From assembly GCF_004803695.1 (NCBI RefSeq), contig NZ_CP039393.1, forward strand, positions 3,242,870-3,306,869: a DNA stretch of 64,000 bases, written 5' to 3'. Positions 1 to 8,633 of the stretch are shown here, piece after piece. The translations under genes were made by a program, and so were the position numbers. Source of the stretch: Muribaculum gordoncarteri. Its GTDB lineage: Bacteria > Bacteroidota > Bacteroidia > Bacteroidales > Muribaculaceae. The number at the start of each line of letters is the position of its first letter. Position 1 is the stretch's first letter. The notes beneath the pieces are model-generated. The model did no database searches and was not told the origin of the DNA. It was given only the letters and a program-made list of their open reading frames with translations.

Positions 1-2
1 AA

Positions 3-692
3 CAACAAGATTTAAATGCTGAATATGGACGGATATTTGGCGTTGTCCATTATCCAACCCTTTTTGATAAGGATGATTCGGCATACAGCGAACTTCGTAA
101 AGAAATCATTGATACACCTCGGTTGTTTACCTCGACAAATAAGTTGCCATTTGAAAGCATCTACGATTTTTCTATTGAACAAGAAATTGATTGTAATAGA
201 GATTATCTTGAACAAAAACCGGGTAATACTGACCTATATGATGTCATTGTTGGGATTAGGAATCATGTCACAACAATTATTACCGGCATCTTATCTGTTT
301 TAGGAGGGTACAAGCAAGCTACTGAAACATCTCAGTTCACGAATCCTTCAAAAAACAATCATGTATTTTGGATAACGAAAGCTGGTAGATGTAGAGCCTA
401 TGGATACTTTGACAAAGAGACTAAAAACTTTTATATTGGAGTAGGTAGCTTAATTTCAATAATTGATGATTCTGATTATATTGCATCTTCATCTTATAGG
501 AATAGACACAGACTCATTGATAAATATGGCGTGAATATCGGAAACTATGTCAAAATTAAGAAGGATGTTAAATGCCGAACAGCGGTTGCCGCAGCAAGAT
601 ATACTTTAGGAGCAATGGTTAATCTTGACTTATGGAAAGATTCGCAAGGCAAAACGTTATATGAAGTATATCCAGACTATTTCTTTCGTTAA
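3..692 (+). CDS. DUF4357-containing protein, 5' end outside window
   Basis: The frame is open from the first bases of the window, so the true start lies upstream; the first in-window start-like codon (123) is internal. The C-terminal part (about the last 45 residues) contains AVAAARYTLGAM followed by LWKDSQGKTLYEVYP, which fits the DUF4357 pattern (a run of Ala ending in LG, then a W-D-GKTL tail). DUF4357 often sits at the C terminus of nuclease or restriction-associated proteins, but I see no catalytic motif in the visible N-terminal part, so no function is assigned. It is convergent with the mobilization genes and may be cargo of the mobile module. Confidence 0.6.
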   Translation, partial: QQDLNAEYGRIFGVVHYPTLFDKDDSAYSELRKEIIDTPRLFTSTNKLPFESIYDFSIEQEIDCNRDYLEQKPGNTDLYDVIVGIRNHVTTIITGILSVLGGYKQATETSQFTNPSKNNHVFWITKAGRCRAYGYFDKETKNFYIGVGSLISIIDDSDYIASSSYRNRHRLIDKYGVNIGNYVKIKKDVKCRTAVAAARYTLGAMVNLDLWKDSQGKTLYEVYPDYFFR

Positions 693-700
693 AATGAATA

Positions 701-736
701 CCGAACCACAGAATTTAATTCCATTCTGCGGTTCGG
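701..736. terminator. Bidirectional intrinsic terminator
   Basis: A 14-bp inverted repeat (CCGAACCACAGAAT and ATTCTGCGGTTCGG, one G-U type mismatch) with an 8-base loop lies exactly between the convergent genes ending at 692 and 744. It is followed by a T-rich stretch. Confidence 0.75.
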
Positions 737-743
737 TCTTGTT

Positions 744-1565
744 CTATTCAGATATTTGTGCTTGCTCTTGTTTGATGATTACGTTTCTGAGGCTATCCTG
801 CTTATGTGTATTGTTGCCGAACATTATCTTTTCACGTGGAAGGATATAGTCATTCATATATTCCTCTGACATGATAGAGCGGTAGTTTCGGTAGAGCCAT
901 TCGACTTTTTCAAGCCGGGTGTTGTTGAGATACTGGCGGCGGTTGAAGTGTAAGGACGCTACGGAGATACCTATGAATGCCACCATTGCCAGTATCCATA
1001 TTTTCGGACGAAGACCCCATACGGGCATATTGATATGATACTTCCCGTAATTGCGGAGGTCATGGGCCGCATCCTTCATGAACTGTACTTCCTTTGTTAG
1101 TGCGGCGTTTGCAAGATTCGCCGATCCTTTTGCCAGAGCCTCGTCAATCTCCTTGCCCACGTTGATATTTATTGCACGGCTGATTTGTTTTGCAATTTCT
1201 TCAGCAGGCACAGACACACTTATATTCGTTTTGCGGAAACTAAGGTCAATCGCTTTCATCTGATTTATCAGAACCTCCTTTATATCCTCATAAGAAGGAA
1301 TTTGGCTGACAGTCTCGCCGATTTCGGCGACTTTCTCGCATAGCGGGACTATGTCGGATATGCGTGGCAGGTCTGTGGGCAATCCAACGTGTGCGGAGGT
1401 GTTTTGCGACTGCACATATTGGACTGAGCGTATCTGCCTGACAGCATCATCCATTATCTCACGGAGCGTTTCGGGAAGATTCTCAAACTGCGCCATTGAA
1501 GCTGCAAGTTTCTCATACTTGCGCCTGAGGATGGCGTAATCCTCTTCAAGATTCTGTTTAGCCAT
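744..1565 (-). CDS. Mobilization accessory protein with C-terminal membrane segment
   Basis: The product is 273 residues and begins four bases after the relaxase stop, so the two are probably translationally coupled. The N-terminal part is charged and probably coiled coil (residues about 5-60). A single hydrophobic segment (IWILAMVAFIGISVASLHF) lies near residues 188-206, followed by a basic tail. Proteins of this shape end the mobC-relaxase-accessory block of Bacteroides mobilizable elements, where they are thought to help bring the relaxosome to the membrane. No enzyme motif is visible; the role rests on context. Confidence 0.6.
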   Translation of the reverse strand: MAKQNLEEDYAILRRKYEKLAASMAQFENLPETLREIMDDAVRQIRSVQYVQSQNTSAHVGLPTDLPRISDIVPLCEKVAEIGETVSQIPSYEDIKEVLINQMKAIDLSFRKTNISVSVPAEEIAKQISRAININVGKEIDEALAKGSANLANAALTKEVQFMKDAAHDLRNYGKYHINMPVWGLRPKIWILAMVAFIGISVASLHFNRRQYLNNTRLEKVEWLYRNYRSIMSEEYMNDYILPREKIMFGNNTHKQDSLRNVIIKQEQAQISE

Positions 1566-1569
1566 AATT

Positions 1570-2562
1570 TTATCTTCTCATTGATTTGCCATTTTTTCTT
1601 TTGCGCTTCGCTTCCTGCCGATCCATTTCGTTCTTGAATGCCATTTCCTCGGCATTTACTGACGGGCCAAGTGTAAACAGGTCTGACAACAAGCATCCTC
1701 CGACATTGACAGTTGCTTCCGCAACACTTCCAAGGGCGTCAACAATAGATGATGAAGGAGCATCACGTCTTGTCGATGCCTGATGAAGACCAATACCTGA
1801 ATGATTATTCCGTAGCCGTTCAAACCGAGCATTGAGCCTGCCGTAACTGTAATCACGAGAAATATCGGAGGCCTTGAAGCGATGGTCACCCATTCGGAAA
1901 GACACTCCCTCAATGACATCTGAATTTCTGCGCTGCTTGAACTCCACCGAGATATTTCTCACAGCAAGGTTTCTTATCAGGTCATTCCAACTTCGGGATG
2001 AGGAAAGTGCATCTGATACCGTCATGCGAATTTCAGCCTTGGCGAGTTCCTTACCATGAAGATTTTCGGTCGACTGATGTTGGTTCTCACCGCCAAATGT
2101 CAGACCATATTTCAATTTCAGTGACTTGCACACGGCTATATTTCTACGGTAGTTATGCCCCGATGTTATACGCTTGCCGTCCTTGCCAATCATGTTATAG
2201 ATGATATGGAAATGTGGCGAGCCTGTTTCAAGATGCCGCACGATGATGTGCTGTGTCTTATCAAGCCCCATGCCTTTGAGATAATCTCGAGCAATTTTCA
2301 TCATCAGTTCATCGGTCAGCCTGTCTTTGTCGGCGGAATGAAAACTCACCGAGATGTGTCCGGCAGGAGACTTCACTCTCGGATTCAGCGAAGCCCCGGC
2401 TTCCATGCTCGCTATAATCTGTTCACGTGTCTCACCGATTATACCCTGCGAACCGATGATGCGCCATGTGTCGGAAGTGTAGATATTATGGTCATGGTTA
2501 ACACGCATGACGTAGTCGACACATCCGGCAAAAGAGCGGCTTTTGAGATTTTTCGCTATCAT
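1570..2562 (-). CDS. Relaxase / mobilization nuclease
   Basis: A 330-residue relaxase (MobA/VirD2-like, Relaxase domain). It would nick oriT and stay bound to the transferred strand through a tyrosine. The N terminus carries a candidate catalytic tyrosine in GCVDYVMR. The metal-binding histidines are seen in HIIVRHLETGSPHFHIIYN, the usual HxHxxxN arrangement, around residues 103-121. A basic helical region follows and the C terminus is Lys/Arg-rich. It lies 13 bases downstream of mobC and just upstream of the membrane accessory gene, forming a three-gene mobilization operon. No relaxase accompanies the tra operon in this window, so this module may exploit the neighbouring conjugation system. 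Confidence 0.88.
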   Translation of the reverse strand: MIAKNLKSRSFAGCVDYVMRVNHDHNIYTSDTWRIIGSQGIIGETREQIIASMEAGASLNPRVKSPAGHISVSFHSADKDRLTDELMMKIARDYLKGMGLDKTQHIIVRHLETGSPHFHIIYNMIGKDGKRITSGHNYRRNIAVCKSLKLKYGLTFGGENQHQSTENLHGKELAKAEIRMTVSDALSSSRSWNDLIRNLAVRNISVEFKQRRNSDVIEGVSFRMGDHRFKASDISRDYSYGRLNARFERLRNNHSGIGLHQASTRRDAPSSSIVDALGSVAEATVNVGGCLLSDLFTLGPSVNAEEMAFKNEMDRQEAKRKRKNGKSMRR

Positions 2563-2575
2563 TGGATATGTTGTT

Positions 2576-2950
2576 TCAGAATTTGATTTTGTTGAGAAGC
2601 CGTGAAAGCTGCCCGATTATACTCTCAATTTTCGGAGCCATTGACACCAATCCGACCGTATGGGCGAGCTTCAAAAGTTGGTTGAAGTTCACTCCGATTT
2701 TTAGAATCTGACGGATGTATTCCTTCTCATCGGGCGACAGCCTCGGAGAAATTTTAGCGTTTAATGTCGCTTCGCGGATGTACTCCGTCACCGTCATTCC
2801 TGCGAGTTCGGCACGGAATATCAGACGCTCGTCCTGTTCCTCGTCAAACCTCACCATGTGTGGCTTGCTCTTCTTCTTTTCGCCAAGAGAGGGACGGCCT
2901 GTTGTCTTCGGCTTCCTAATCTTTATGCTTGTATTATTTCTCATCTTCAA
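2576..2950 (-). CDS. mobC: MobC-family relaxosome protein
   Basis: A 124-residue protein with a basic N-terminal tail, then a ribbon-helix-helix-like region (MVRFDEEQDERLIFRAELAGM, residues about 33-53) and the typical MobC stretch ending in IGVNFNQLLKLAHTV. MobC proteins bind oriT and help the relaxase melt and nick it. It is the first gene of the mobilization operon and directly follows the palindrome-rich gap at 2951-3264. An in-frame alternative start lies two codons in. Confidence 0.8.
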   Translation of the reverse strand: MKMRNNTSIKIRKPKTTGRPSLGEKKKSKPHMVRFDEEQDERLIFRAELAGMTVTEYIREATLNAKISPRLSPDEKEYIRQILKIGVNFNQLLKLAHTVGLVSMAPKIESIIGQLSRLLNKIKF

Positions 2951-2986
2951 TAAAAAATTGTTGATAAAATATCGACCATCGGGAGC

Positions 2987-3055
2987 GGAGTGGCAAGCCG
3001 TTCGGATAGTTGCTCCGAACCCTTTTTGATTTCAAAAAGGTTACCTTGCCACTCC
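2987..3055. other. Candidate oriT: nested inverted repeats upstream of mobC
   Basis: GGAGTGGCAAG (2987-2997) is repeated inverted as CTTGCCACTCC (3045-3055), a perfect 11-bp outer stem. Inside it lie TTCGGA/TCCGAA (3001-3019) and CCTTTTTGA/TCAAAAAGG (3021-3040). The cluster sits directly upstream of mobC and the relaxase, where oriT normally lies in small mobilizable elements. No nick site was identified, so the call is positional plus structural. Confidence 0.45.
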
Positions 3056-3148
3056 CTTAAAACTTATTGTTTCAGTGAGTGTCGGCTACGCCGTGCACTG
3101 ACGGTTTTGCTCCCTGCGGTCGCTATAGTGGTACACCAGTTTGATTGG

Positions 3149-3251
3149 CTGATCAGTCAGGACTTCAACTGATTGAGACTTCAGTTATCTGCCTAATCAG
3201 GCAATCAGCATTGTGCATGATTGGGGTCGTGATTGGTTGACTAATCAGTCA
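3149..3251. repeat. Cluster of short palindromes with CTAATCAG/CTGATCAG cores
   Basis: Three small palindromes lie within 103 bases: CTGATCAG (3149-3156), TGCCTAATCAGGCA (3190-3203) and TGACTAATCAGTCA (3238-3251). Several TGATTGG direct repeats lie between them. They fill the gap between the primase gene and the candidate oriT. They could be binding sites for MobC, the HTH protein or a replication initiator. Confidence 0.45.
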
Positions 3252-3264
3252 TGCAATTCTCCAC

Positions 3265-4146
3265 TCACAGACGCAATCCGTTCTTATAGTTGTGCCGGAT
3301 GAGATAGTCATTGAAGTCACTAAACTGGCTATACTCAGTAGAGCGGTCAATCACTCGCTCGCCGAATGCTTCTGACAATACTGATAGCACTCGATGCCCT
3401 GCATCATCGTTATCAAGATAGCAGTTGATAACTTCGTACCGACTGAGATGCGACATCGCCTTGTTGACATTGGCAACCGAGTTCAGCACGATAGAATCTG
3501 TATCTGGAATTGCCGATATTGTCAAAGCAGAGAGGTAATCCAAGAATCCCTCGAACACGGCACATTCGATTGACACGGTGTTGCAATAATCAGGATTGTT
3601 CGGAATGCTGATATTTTTGGGTGAGATACAACCTTTGAAGTATCGGTTGCGCAACTCAACTCCGCTGGATATATTCGGGAATGCCACAGCAAAATACGGT
3701 CTGCCATTGAGGGTGTAATGAGCCTCCTTGCAATTCGCCTTGGCGATGTGTGCCGGGATACCCCGCTCTTTGAGGTAAGCGAGAAGTGCGGGATTTCCCA
3801 ATGGCACGATTTTTATGTTCTCAAAACTCGGAGCATAGTGTCGCGGGGCATAAGAGGAAGCGACTGTCTGCGCCGATGGTACAGGGCAACACTTGACAAT
3901 GCAGTCCATGAGATAGCGGATATCTTCGGAATGGTAGAGTTCCGCTGCAAGGTCAATTATGGTGCCTCCTTTTGCGATTCCGAAATCATACCAAGTGTTC
4001 TTATCAAGCTGCACTTTGAACGATGGTGTGTTTTCCTGTCGCAAAGGTGAGCGATACCACAATCCGTTGCCTCGTCTGTAAGCCGGTTCATAGCCGAGTT
4101 GGGACAAGAAGGTGGCTAAAGGGATTTTCTTAATCTCTTCTATCAT
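3265..4146 (-). CDS. TOPRIM primase-like protein with degenerate zinc-finger module
   Basis: A 293-residue protein of the DnaG-like class found on Bacteroides mobile elements. Residues about 1-80 follow the CHC2 zinc-finger fold (IPLATFLSQLGY, then SPLRQENTPSFKV and WYDFGIAKGGTIIDLA), but the usual zinc ligands are missing. The TOPRIM domain is intact: glutamate in FEGFLDYLS (about residue 198) and the aspartate pair in CYLDNDDAGH (about residue 243). It probably primes complementary-strand synthesis after mobilization. It lies downstream of the RepA-like ATPase and resembles TraP (20738-21610) closely, so the window has two primases of one family. Confidence 0.8.
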   Translation of the reverse strand: MIEEIKKIPLATFLSQLGYEPAYRRGNGLWYRSPLRQENTPSFKVQLDKNTWYDFGIAKGGTIIDLAAELYHSEDIRYLMDCIVKCCPVPSAQTVASSYAPRHYAPSFENIKIVPLGNPALLAYLKERGIPAHIAKANCKEAHYTLNGRPYFAVAFPNISSGVELRNRYFKGCISPKNISIPNNPDYCNTVSIECAVFEGFLDYLSALTISAIPDTDSIVLNSVANVNKAMSHLSRYEVINCYLDNDDAGHRVLSVLSEAFGERVIDRSTEYSQFSDFNDYLIRHNYKNGLRL

Positions 4147-4235
4147 GAGGGGTAAAATATTTTAGGTTGGATGGATATTGTGTGCTTCCGCAGTATAGGC
4201 CTTATATATACACTTCTGAACTATACTGTACTAAT

Positions 4236-5297
4236 TCAATAGTAATATTGTGGGTTGAAGCGATAGGCCTTCGTTGCCTCGTCAATCTCAATCATCCGCT
4301 TGTTTGTAAGGAACCTTTTCAACCGTGAGATGATTGAATAACTGCGCTTGTAGCCGATTGAGGCATATCCATCGGTAAGTGCTGCTATCACAGCCTTGTA
4401 TCCTTTAATGTCGCCATTGGCAAAGGTCGCCTCCAATGCCTGACGATGTTGCGCATCCGACAGTTCTCCATAGTTGAAGCCACGTTTGACCGTCTTTTTC
4501 CCGAATTCATGATCGTGTTCCTGTTTGGGCAGTCCTTCGTCATCAACCGAGAACGCCATAGGCTCCATGTCTATTGAGCGTATAAGAGGTGCGGTTACTT
4601 CGCTGATGGAGTTGTCATCAATGCTCTTGGCTATCTGGAGCACAGTCTCAGCCTTGTTGTTGAGTTCCGTGCCGATATGACCTCGCACATTATCGTCCGC
4701 CTTGTTCTGGTGAAGCACCGTGTGGATGTGTATCTGATAGCGGTCAGTCCATGACATGAGGCGAGTTATCACGTTGGTGGCTTCGGTGGCATTGTTGATG
4801 TCATACATCAGATCCCGGATACCGTCAATTATTACCAATCCTATGCCGGGAGTTGTGGATATTGCATATTCAATCATCGCCAATCTTTGCTCCGGAGAGT
4901 AAGGACGCAGGGAAGCAAACTTGAAATTTTTAGGGTGGCTGTCAACCGGAAGTCCGGCAAGCCGCAAAATGCGCCATATCACACGCTGGCAATGGTACGG
5001 ACTCTGCTCAGTGTCAATGTAGAGGATTGTTCGCTTGTTCTCCGGCAATTCCCCGATGTATGCCATCACTTCGCCGTTCTTCAATGCCGCCGCGGTCAGT
5101 GCGGTCACGTTGAAAGTCTTTCGGCTCTTGGCTTTCCCGGTGGACGCGCTGAAATTGCCGAGAGTGCCGATTACCGCTCCATTGCAGTACAATACCTCCG
5201 TATCAGCCTTGCAGTTGTCGGTTATTTGCAACAGCGAGTTCTCCCACATCTCCGCCGGGGTCGGCGGCTGTGGCTGTTGTGTAGTGACAGGTTTCAT
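4236..5297 (-). CDS. RepA-like RecA-fold ATPase (AAA_25 type)
   Basis: A 353-residue ATPase resembling the RepA/helicase-type proteins next to primases on Bacteroides mobilizable elements. A P-loop-like GKAKSRKTF lies near residues 54-62 and the Walker B strand is IGLVIIDGIRDLM near residue 153. A conserved LHQNK with GHIGTEL follows near residue 195. The C-terminal third looks like a winged helix (KRSYSIISRLKRFLTNKRM). It overlaps the start of the upstream HTH gene by four bases, so the two are one operon. The likely role is replication or unwinding of the excised element. Confidence 0.72.
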   Translation of the reverse strand: MKPVTTQQPQPPTPAEMWENSLLQITDNCKADTEVLYCNGAVIGTLGNFSASTGKAKSRKTFNVTALTAAALKNGEVMAYIGELPENKRTILYIDTEQSPYHCQRVIWRILRLAGLPVDSHPKNFKFASLRPYSPEQRLAMIEYAISTTPGIGLVIIDGIRDLMYDINNATEATNVITRLMSWTDRYQIHIHTVLHQNKADDNVRGHIGTELNNKAETVLQIAKSIDDNSISEVTAPLIRSIDMEPMAFSVDDEGLPKQEHDHEFGKKTVKRGFNYGELSDAQHRQALEATFANGDIKGYKAVIAALTDGYASIGYKRSYSIISRLKRFLTNKRMIEIDEATKAYRFNPQYYY

Positions 5298-5638
5298 CGG
5301 CGGGCGGCTTTGGACGTTGATACTGGCTCAAGTATGCCAATGGTGTTGCCATTAAGCAGTTTGCTCTGCGCCCAGTCAGCGAGTTCGGCAATACGGAAGT
5401 GGAGCTTAGTCCCGAACTTATAGAACGGCATGGAGCCGGATGAAGTCAGCTTATAGACCTGACTTTTCTTGATTTTGTAGCCGTTGGCATTGAGGTACTC
5501 CACCGCTCCGTCTATGTCAACGGAGTCGGCATCGTTGTAGGGCTTGGCGAGTGACATTATTTCGGTCATGCACTCCTTGACCGCCGATTGAATCATGTCC
5601 TTGACCTGATGAATCGGGATGACGATAATCTCGTTCAT
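5294..5638 (-). CDS. Helix-turn-helix (excisionase/MerR-type) regulator
   Basis: A 114-residue protein. The second half has the excisionase-type winged HTH: VDIDGAVEYLNANGYKIKKS, then VYKLTSSGSMPFYKFGTKLHF, and an AELADWAQ helix. Such proteins head the integrase-linked operons of Bacteroides mobilizable elements and act as recombination directionality factors or repressors. It is the first gene of the ATPase-primase operon, and upstream is a 400-base gap with duplicated promoter-like boxes. Excisionase versus repressor cannot be settled from sequence alone. Confidence 0.7.
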   Translation of the reverse strand: MNEIIVIPIHQVKDMIQSAVKECMTEIMSLAKPYNDADSVDIDGAVEYLNANGYKIKKSQVYKLTSSGSMPFYKFGTKLHFRIAELADWAQSKLLNGNTIGILEPVSTSKAARR

Positions 5639-5844
5639 TTCGCAGATATTTTAATTTGAATTTTCTTAATTTTGTTAATACCTGCCGCGATTCACGGCCT
5701 CGGAACTATTCCGACGACCATATAACAACATAACTCATGTCGTTGGTTTTCTCCTTTTTGCGAATGGCAGAAGATTGGCAAATGAATGTCAGTATTCTGT
5801 CTGCAATCGGGAAAATCGGGGCAAATATTGGAATTTATACGTCA

Positions 5845-5993
5845 ACCTCTGTTGACTTTGCAAAGTTGGCGATTCCAATCTTTGCGGATTGTAGAGTATA
5901 TGTAGAGTCTATAATTGATTTTGTAGATTATCTGTTATGGCTCAGTATTTTCTCTACCGCCTTGACCTCTGTCGATGTTGCAAAGTTCGTGAT
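5845..5993 (-). promoter_or_regulatory. Two copies of a 29-bp promoter-like box, 120 bp apart
   Basis: Positions 5845-5873 and 5965-5993 match at 24 of 29 bases. Both contain TTGCAAAGTT, which on the minus strand reads AACTTTGCAA and resembles the Bacteroidota -7 box (TAnnTTTG). They lie upstream of the minus-strand HTH-ATPase-primase operon and may be paired promoters or operators. A plus-strand frame across here (5737-6087) looks like a chance ORF. I see no other gene between 5639 and 6205. Confidence 0.4.
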
Positions 5994-6054
5994 GAAAATA
6001 TCCACGGATGGGGTACTACCCCAAAATATCCCAAAATTGTATGGTTCATGGGAT

Positions 6055-6099
6055 AAAAAATATCGGTACGACCTCGTAATTTGTTGAGGTTGTACCGAT
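6055..6099 (-). terminator. Intrinsic terminator of the integrase gene
   Basis: ATCGGTACGACCTC (6062-6075) pairs with GAGGTTGTACCGAT (6086-6099) around a 10-base loop. Read on the minus strand the stem is followed by ATTTTTTAT, a proper U-tract. It lies 107 bases past the integrase stop. Confidence 0.75.
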
Positions 6100-6205
6100 T
6101 AACTATTGGCGAAAATTTTGTCAGTCTCTCAATTTTGGGATACTAAATTGCTTAAAGATCTGACAATCACAATGAAAAGATGCGTTTAAACGCTGATTTC
6201 AGTGA

Positions 6206-7447
6206 TCACAACGTTATTTCCCCAAGGCTGTCTATCGCCTGTTGCTTTCTTGAATCAACCACATGGAGATATTTCTCCGTCATTTTCAAACTCGCGTGTC
6301 CCATCAGCGATGACACGGTCTTGATGTCAGCTCCATTGTCAAGGATATTCACTGCGAAACTGTGACGGGCGCAGTGCCACGTGATATGTTTGTTGATTCC
6401 TGCGGCTCTCGTCCATTTATAAAGATGACGGTATATGGTGCGCCCCTCCGATGTTAGAGGGAAAATCAATGTACTGCGGTCTTCAGGCAAGTCTCCGATA
6501 AGTTTCATCAGATGTTCGTTCAGCGGCATTGTCACTCCACTATGTGCGCTCCTCCATTCGATTTTCTTCTGATTGAAGCGCAGTGTCATGGTCGTGAAGT
6601 CAATGTTGGAGTAAGTCAACCTCTCGATGTCACACTTGCGTATGCCTGTAAAGCAACTGAACAGGAATGCACGTCTTATCATCAGATTCTCTCCGGGATA
6701 ATGCGTTATCATCATTCGCCGTATCTCGTCCATCGTCAGAATGTCCTTGGTCAAAATATTGACATCAAACTTGATGGACACGCCCTTGCATGGATCTTTC
6801 TTCATATATCCGGCATCAATGGCGTTAAGTACGACTCGATGAAACCAATGAAGGGATTTCTTCGGGCCCTCGCCAGTGCCGACTTTCTTGCAATATTCAG
6901 CAAATGCCATCACCATTTCTGTGTCTATCAAGTCCATTCTCAGAAATGTTGAGAATTTCTTGTATTTTGGGGAGGATTCCAAGAAACCTATAAGGCGGCT
7001 GTAAGACGTCTTGTATCCAGACTTGACGCCTTTAGTGAATGTTGTCGAGTTGCAATGCTGCTCACGGAAGTATTTGAGGAAGTCAATCTCAGTTTCGCCT
7101 TTGAGTCGATAGCCCTCACGGGATTCAAGAAACTCTTGTTCTTTTTCAAAACGTATTTTCTCCGCAAGCTGTAAGGTGTTCTTGTTCTGCAACCGCTCCT
7201 GGGCGTTGCGTGGTTTCAGCCAAATATAGAGATTCAGTTTCTCCCGGCGGCGCACATGTTTGATAGAATATTTCACACGACCTTTTGACGGGCCAGACTC
7301 GTAGATTACCTGCTCACCATTCTCATCAAGAACAGGAGTTTCGGAGCGACCGAGATAATATTCGAGAGAGAGACTTGCCCTGCCGTCCTGAAGTTCCAGT
7401 TGGACAAGTTTCGGATTTTGTCTGCTTTTATTTTCGACTTTCGCCAT
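6206..7447 (-). CDS. int: Tyrosine recombinase (integrase) of the mobilizable element
   Basis: A 413-residue phage-type integrase with an arm-binding/SAM-like N-terminal half. The catalytic domain spans about residues 220-405. Active-site residues are visible: Arg in CFTGIRKCDIERL, His-x-x-Arg in HCARHSFAVNIL, His in LMGHASLKMTEKYLHV and the final Tyr in the same segment. This is the size and layout of Bacteroides NBU/Tn4555-type integrases. It is transcribed towards the mobilization block and has its own terminator. Its 5' side (7448-7560) is where an att site would be expected; I could not define one. Confidence 0.88.
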   Translation of the reverse strand: MAKVENKSRQNPKLVQLELQDGRASLSLEYYLGRSETPVLDENGEQVIYESGPSKGRVKYSIKHVRRREKLNLYIWLKPRNAQERLQNKNTLQLAEKIRFEKEQEFLESREGYRLKGETEIDFLKYFREQHCNSTTFTKGVKSGYKTSYSRLIGFLESSPKYKKFSTFLRMDLIDTEMVMAFAEYCKKVGTGEGPKKSLHWFHRVVLNAIDAGYMKKDPCKGVSIKFDVNILTKDILTMDEIRRMMITHYPGENLMIRRAFLFSCFTGIRKCDIERLTYSNIDFTTMTLRFNQKKIEWRSAHSGVTMPLNEHLMKLIGDLPEDRSTLIFPLTSEGRTIYRHLYKWTRAAGINKHITWHCARHSFAVNILDNGADIKTVSSLMGHASLKMTEKYLHVVDSRKQQAIDSLGEITL

Positions 7448-8633
7448 AAATCATTAAATTTGTGGTGTTAAGCAAAGATAGCGACAACTTGCCGAACGCA
7501 AAAATCGCCCTCAATATCTATTAACACTTGAATTGTACGAAATGTGTACGATTGGCGAAAAATAATCAAAAACAACGAAATTCACAGCAACGTCCAATTA
7601 ACCTAACTGCCTAATACTCATTGCTGTTATCTTCCTATCGCTTTCTTGACTTTCCTCCTGCATTAACATACCTTGCAATGTTCATGTGGACATCCCTCCT
7701 AATATGAAATAAGGAAATGACTTTATCGGATATGCCCGGTTATATTCCGACCTGTGTGTTTCCCTGATTCCAATGCGCCGGATGGTGCCTGTTATCGTTA
7801 TGCTTCCATAAATTTACAAAAAATCGGGCGCAATTCCTAACAACCGGAGAAAATTTTGTGAGCTTTATTTCCCGGCGATGGAGCCGGTGCCGATGCGCCA
7901 AAAAAATATGCACGGCGAAATGTTAAAAATTCAGCCGAATTTTTCGGACATAACCGGACATACTTGGACATAGCCGGACAATGCTCTTAATCACAAGAAT
8001 TTGGCTTATTTTCAGATTTGCCAGTTTGCAGAATTATTTGTTTCTTTGTGTAGAGATTGACAGTTAAACCTGCCTTCAAGGAGTTCAACTTACCGATATT
8101 ATTATAGAACTATCCATTGAACTGCAAGTATGATTTTCAATCTGTCTTGAGAACATTATTTTTATTGATGGATATATCTGTTTTTAGACAAATCTGTATC
8201 CTTCCTTACAGTTCAACTTATAGATATGGAATTGGAACTGTTTAATGAACGATAAAGATACAGTCTTATAGATTTATGTATCTGCAATATTATTTACTGT
8301 TTGATTGACAAATCTATTTATCTATAATTCATAGCTTGATGGCTTCAAGGCTTGACAGCTATGGGTGATAGACAGAACCCACCACTAAACTCCACATCCA
8401 AACCCGAACCAGACATGACTGACGAACCCAACCATTTCCGGCTCACTTAGCCGATGCCCTCCCGACAGCGGAGGAAGGTCGCTGCGAGCGGCATAGAAAG
8501 CTGTCAATCCACCCCGCATAGCATATGCCGGCACCGCTTCGCGCCGATGGAAGCCCGGTCTATCCGTGTCAGAAGATACGCTGACGGCCAAAGCTATGCA
8601 CCCACCACTACATCCAAATCCAAATTAAATTCT
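7448..8633. other. 1.2-kb gap between integrase and tra operon
   Basis: No convincing gene is visible. The segment holds a GTACGA pair (7537-7551), four tandem 10-bp repeats (7945-7984), a long AT-rich stretch, a small hairpin CATAGCT/AGCTATG (8330-8363) and an 11-codon ORF (8415-8450). The A/C-rich leader before that ORF resembles the leader of traA. The gap probably contains the tra promoter and one end of the mobilizable element. Confidence 0.5.
7945..7984. repeat. Four tandem 10-bp repeats (CGGACATAnC)
   Basis: Consecutive 10-mers read CGGACATAAC, CGGACATACT, TGGACATAGC and CGGACAATGC. The period is exactly one helical turn, which suits cooperative binding of a protein on one DNA face. 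No gene covers them. They lie 690 bases upstream of traA. Confidence 0.6.

Noticed and set aside
5737..6087. 116-codon plus-strand frame upstream of the HTH operon
   Set aside because: No recognisable fold, overlaps the duplicated promoter-like boxes, and lies between genes of the opposite strand.
8385..8591. Minus-strand 68-codon frame before traA
   Set aside because: Low-quality composition, covers the traA leader, no start signal.
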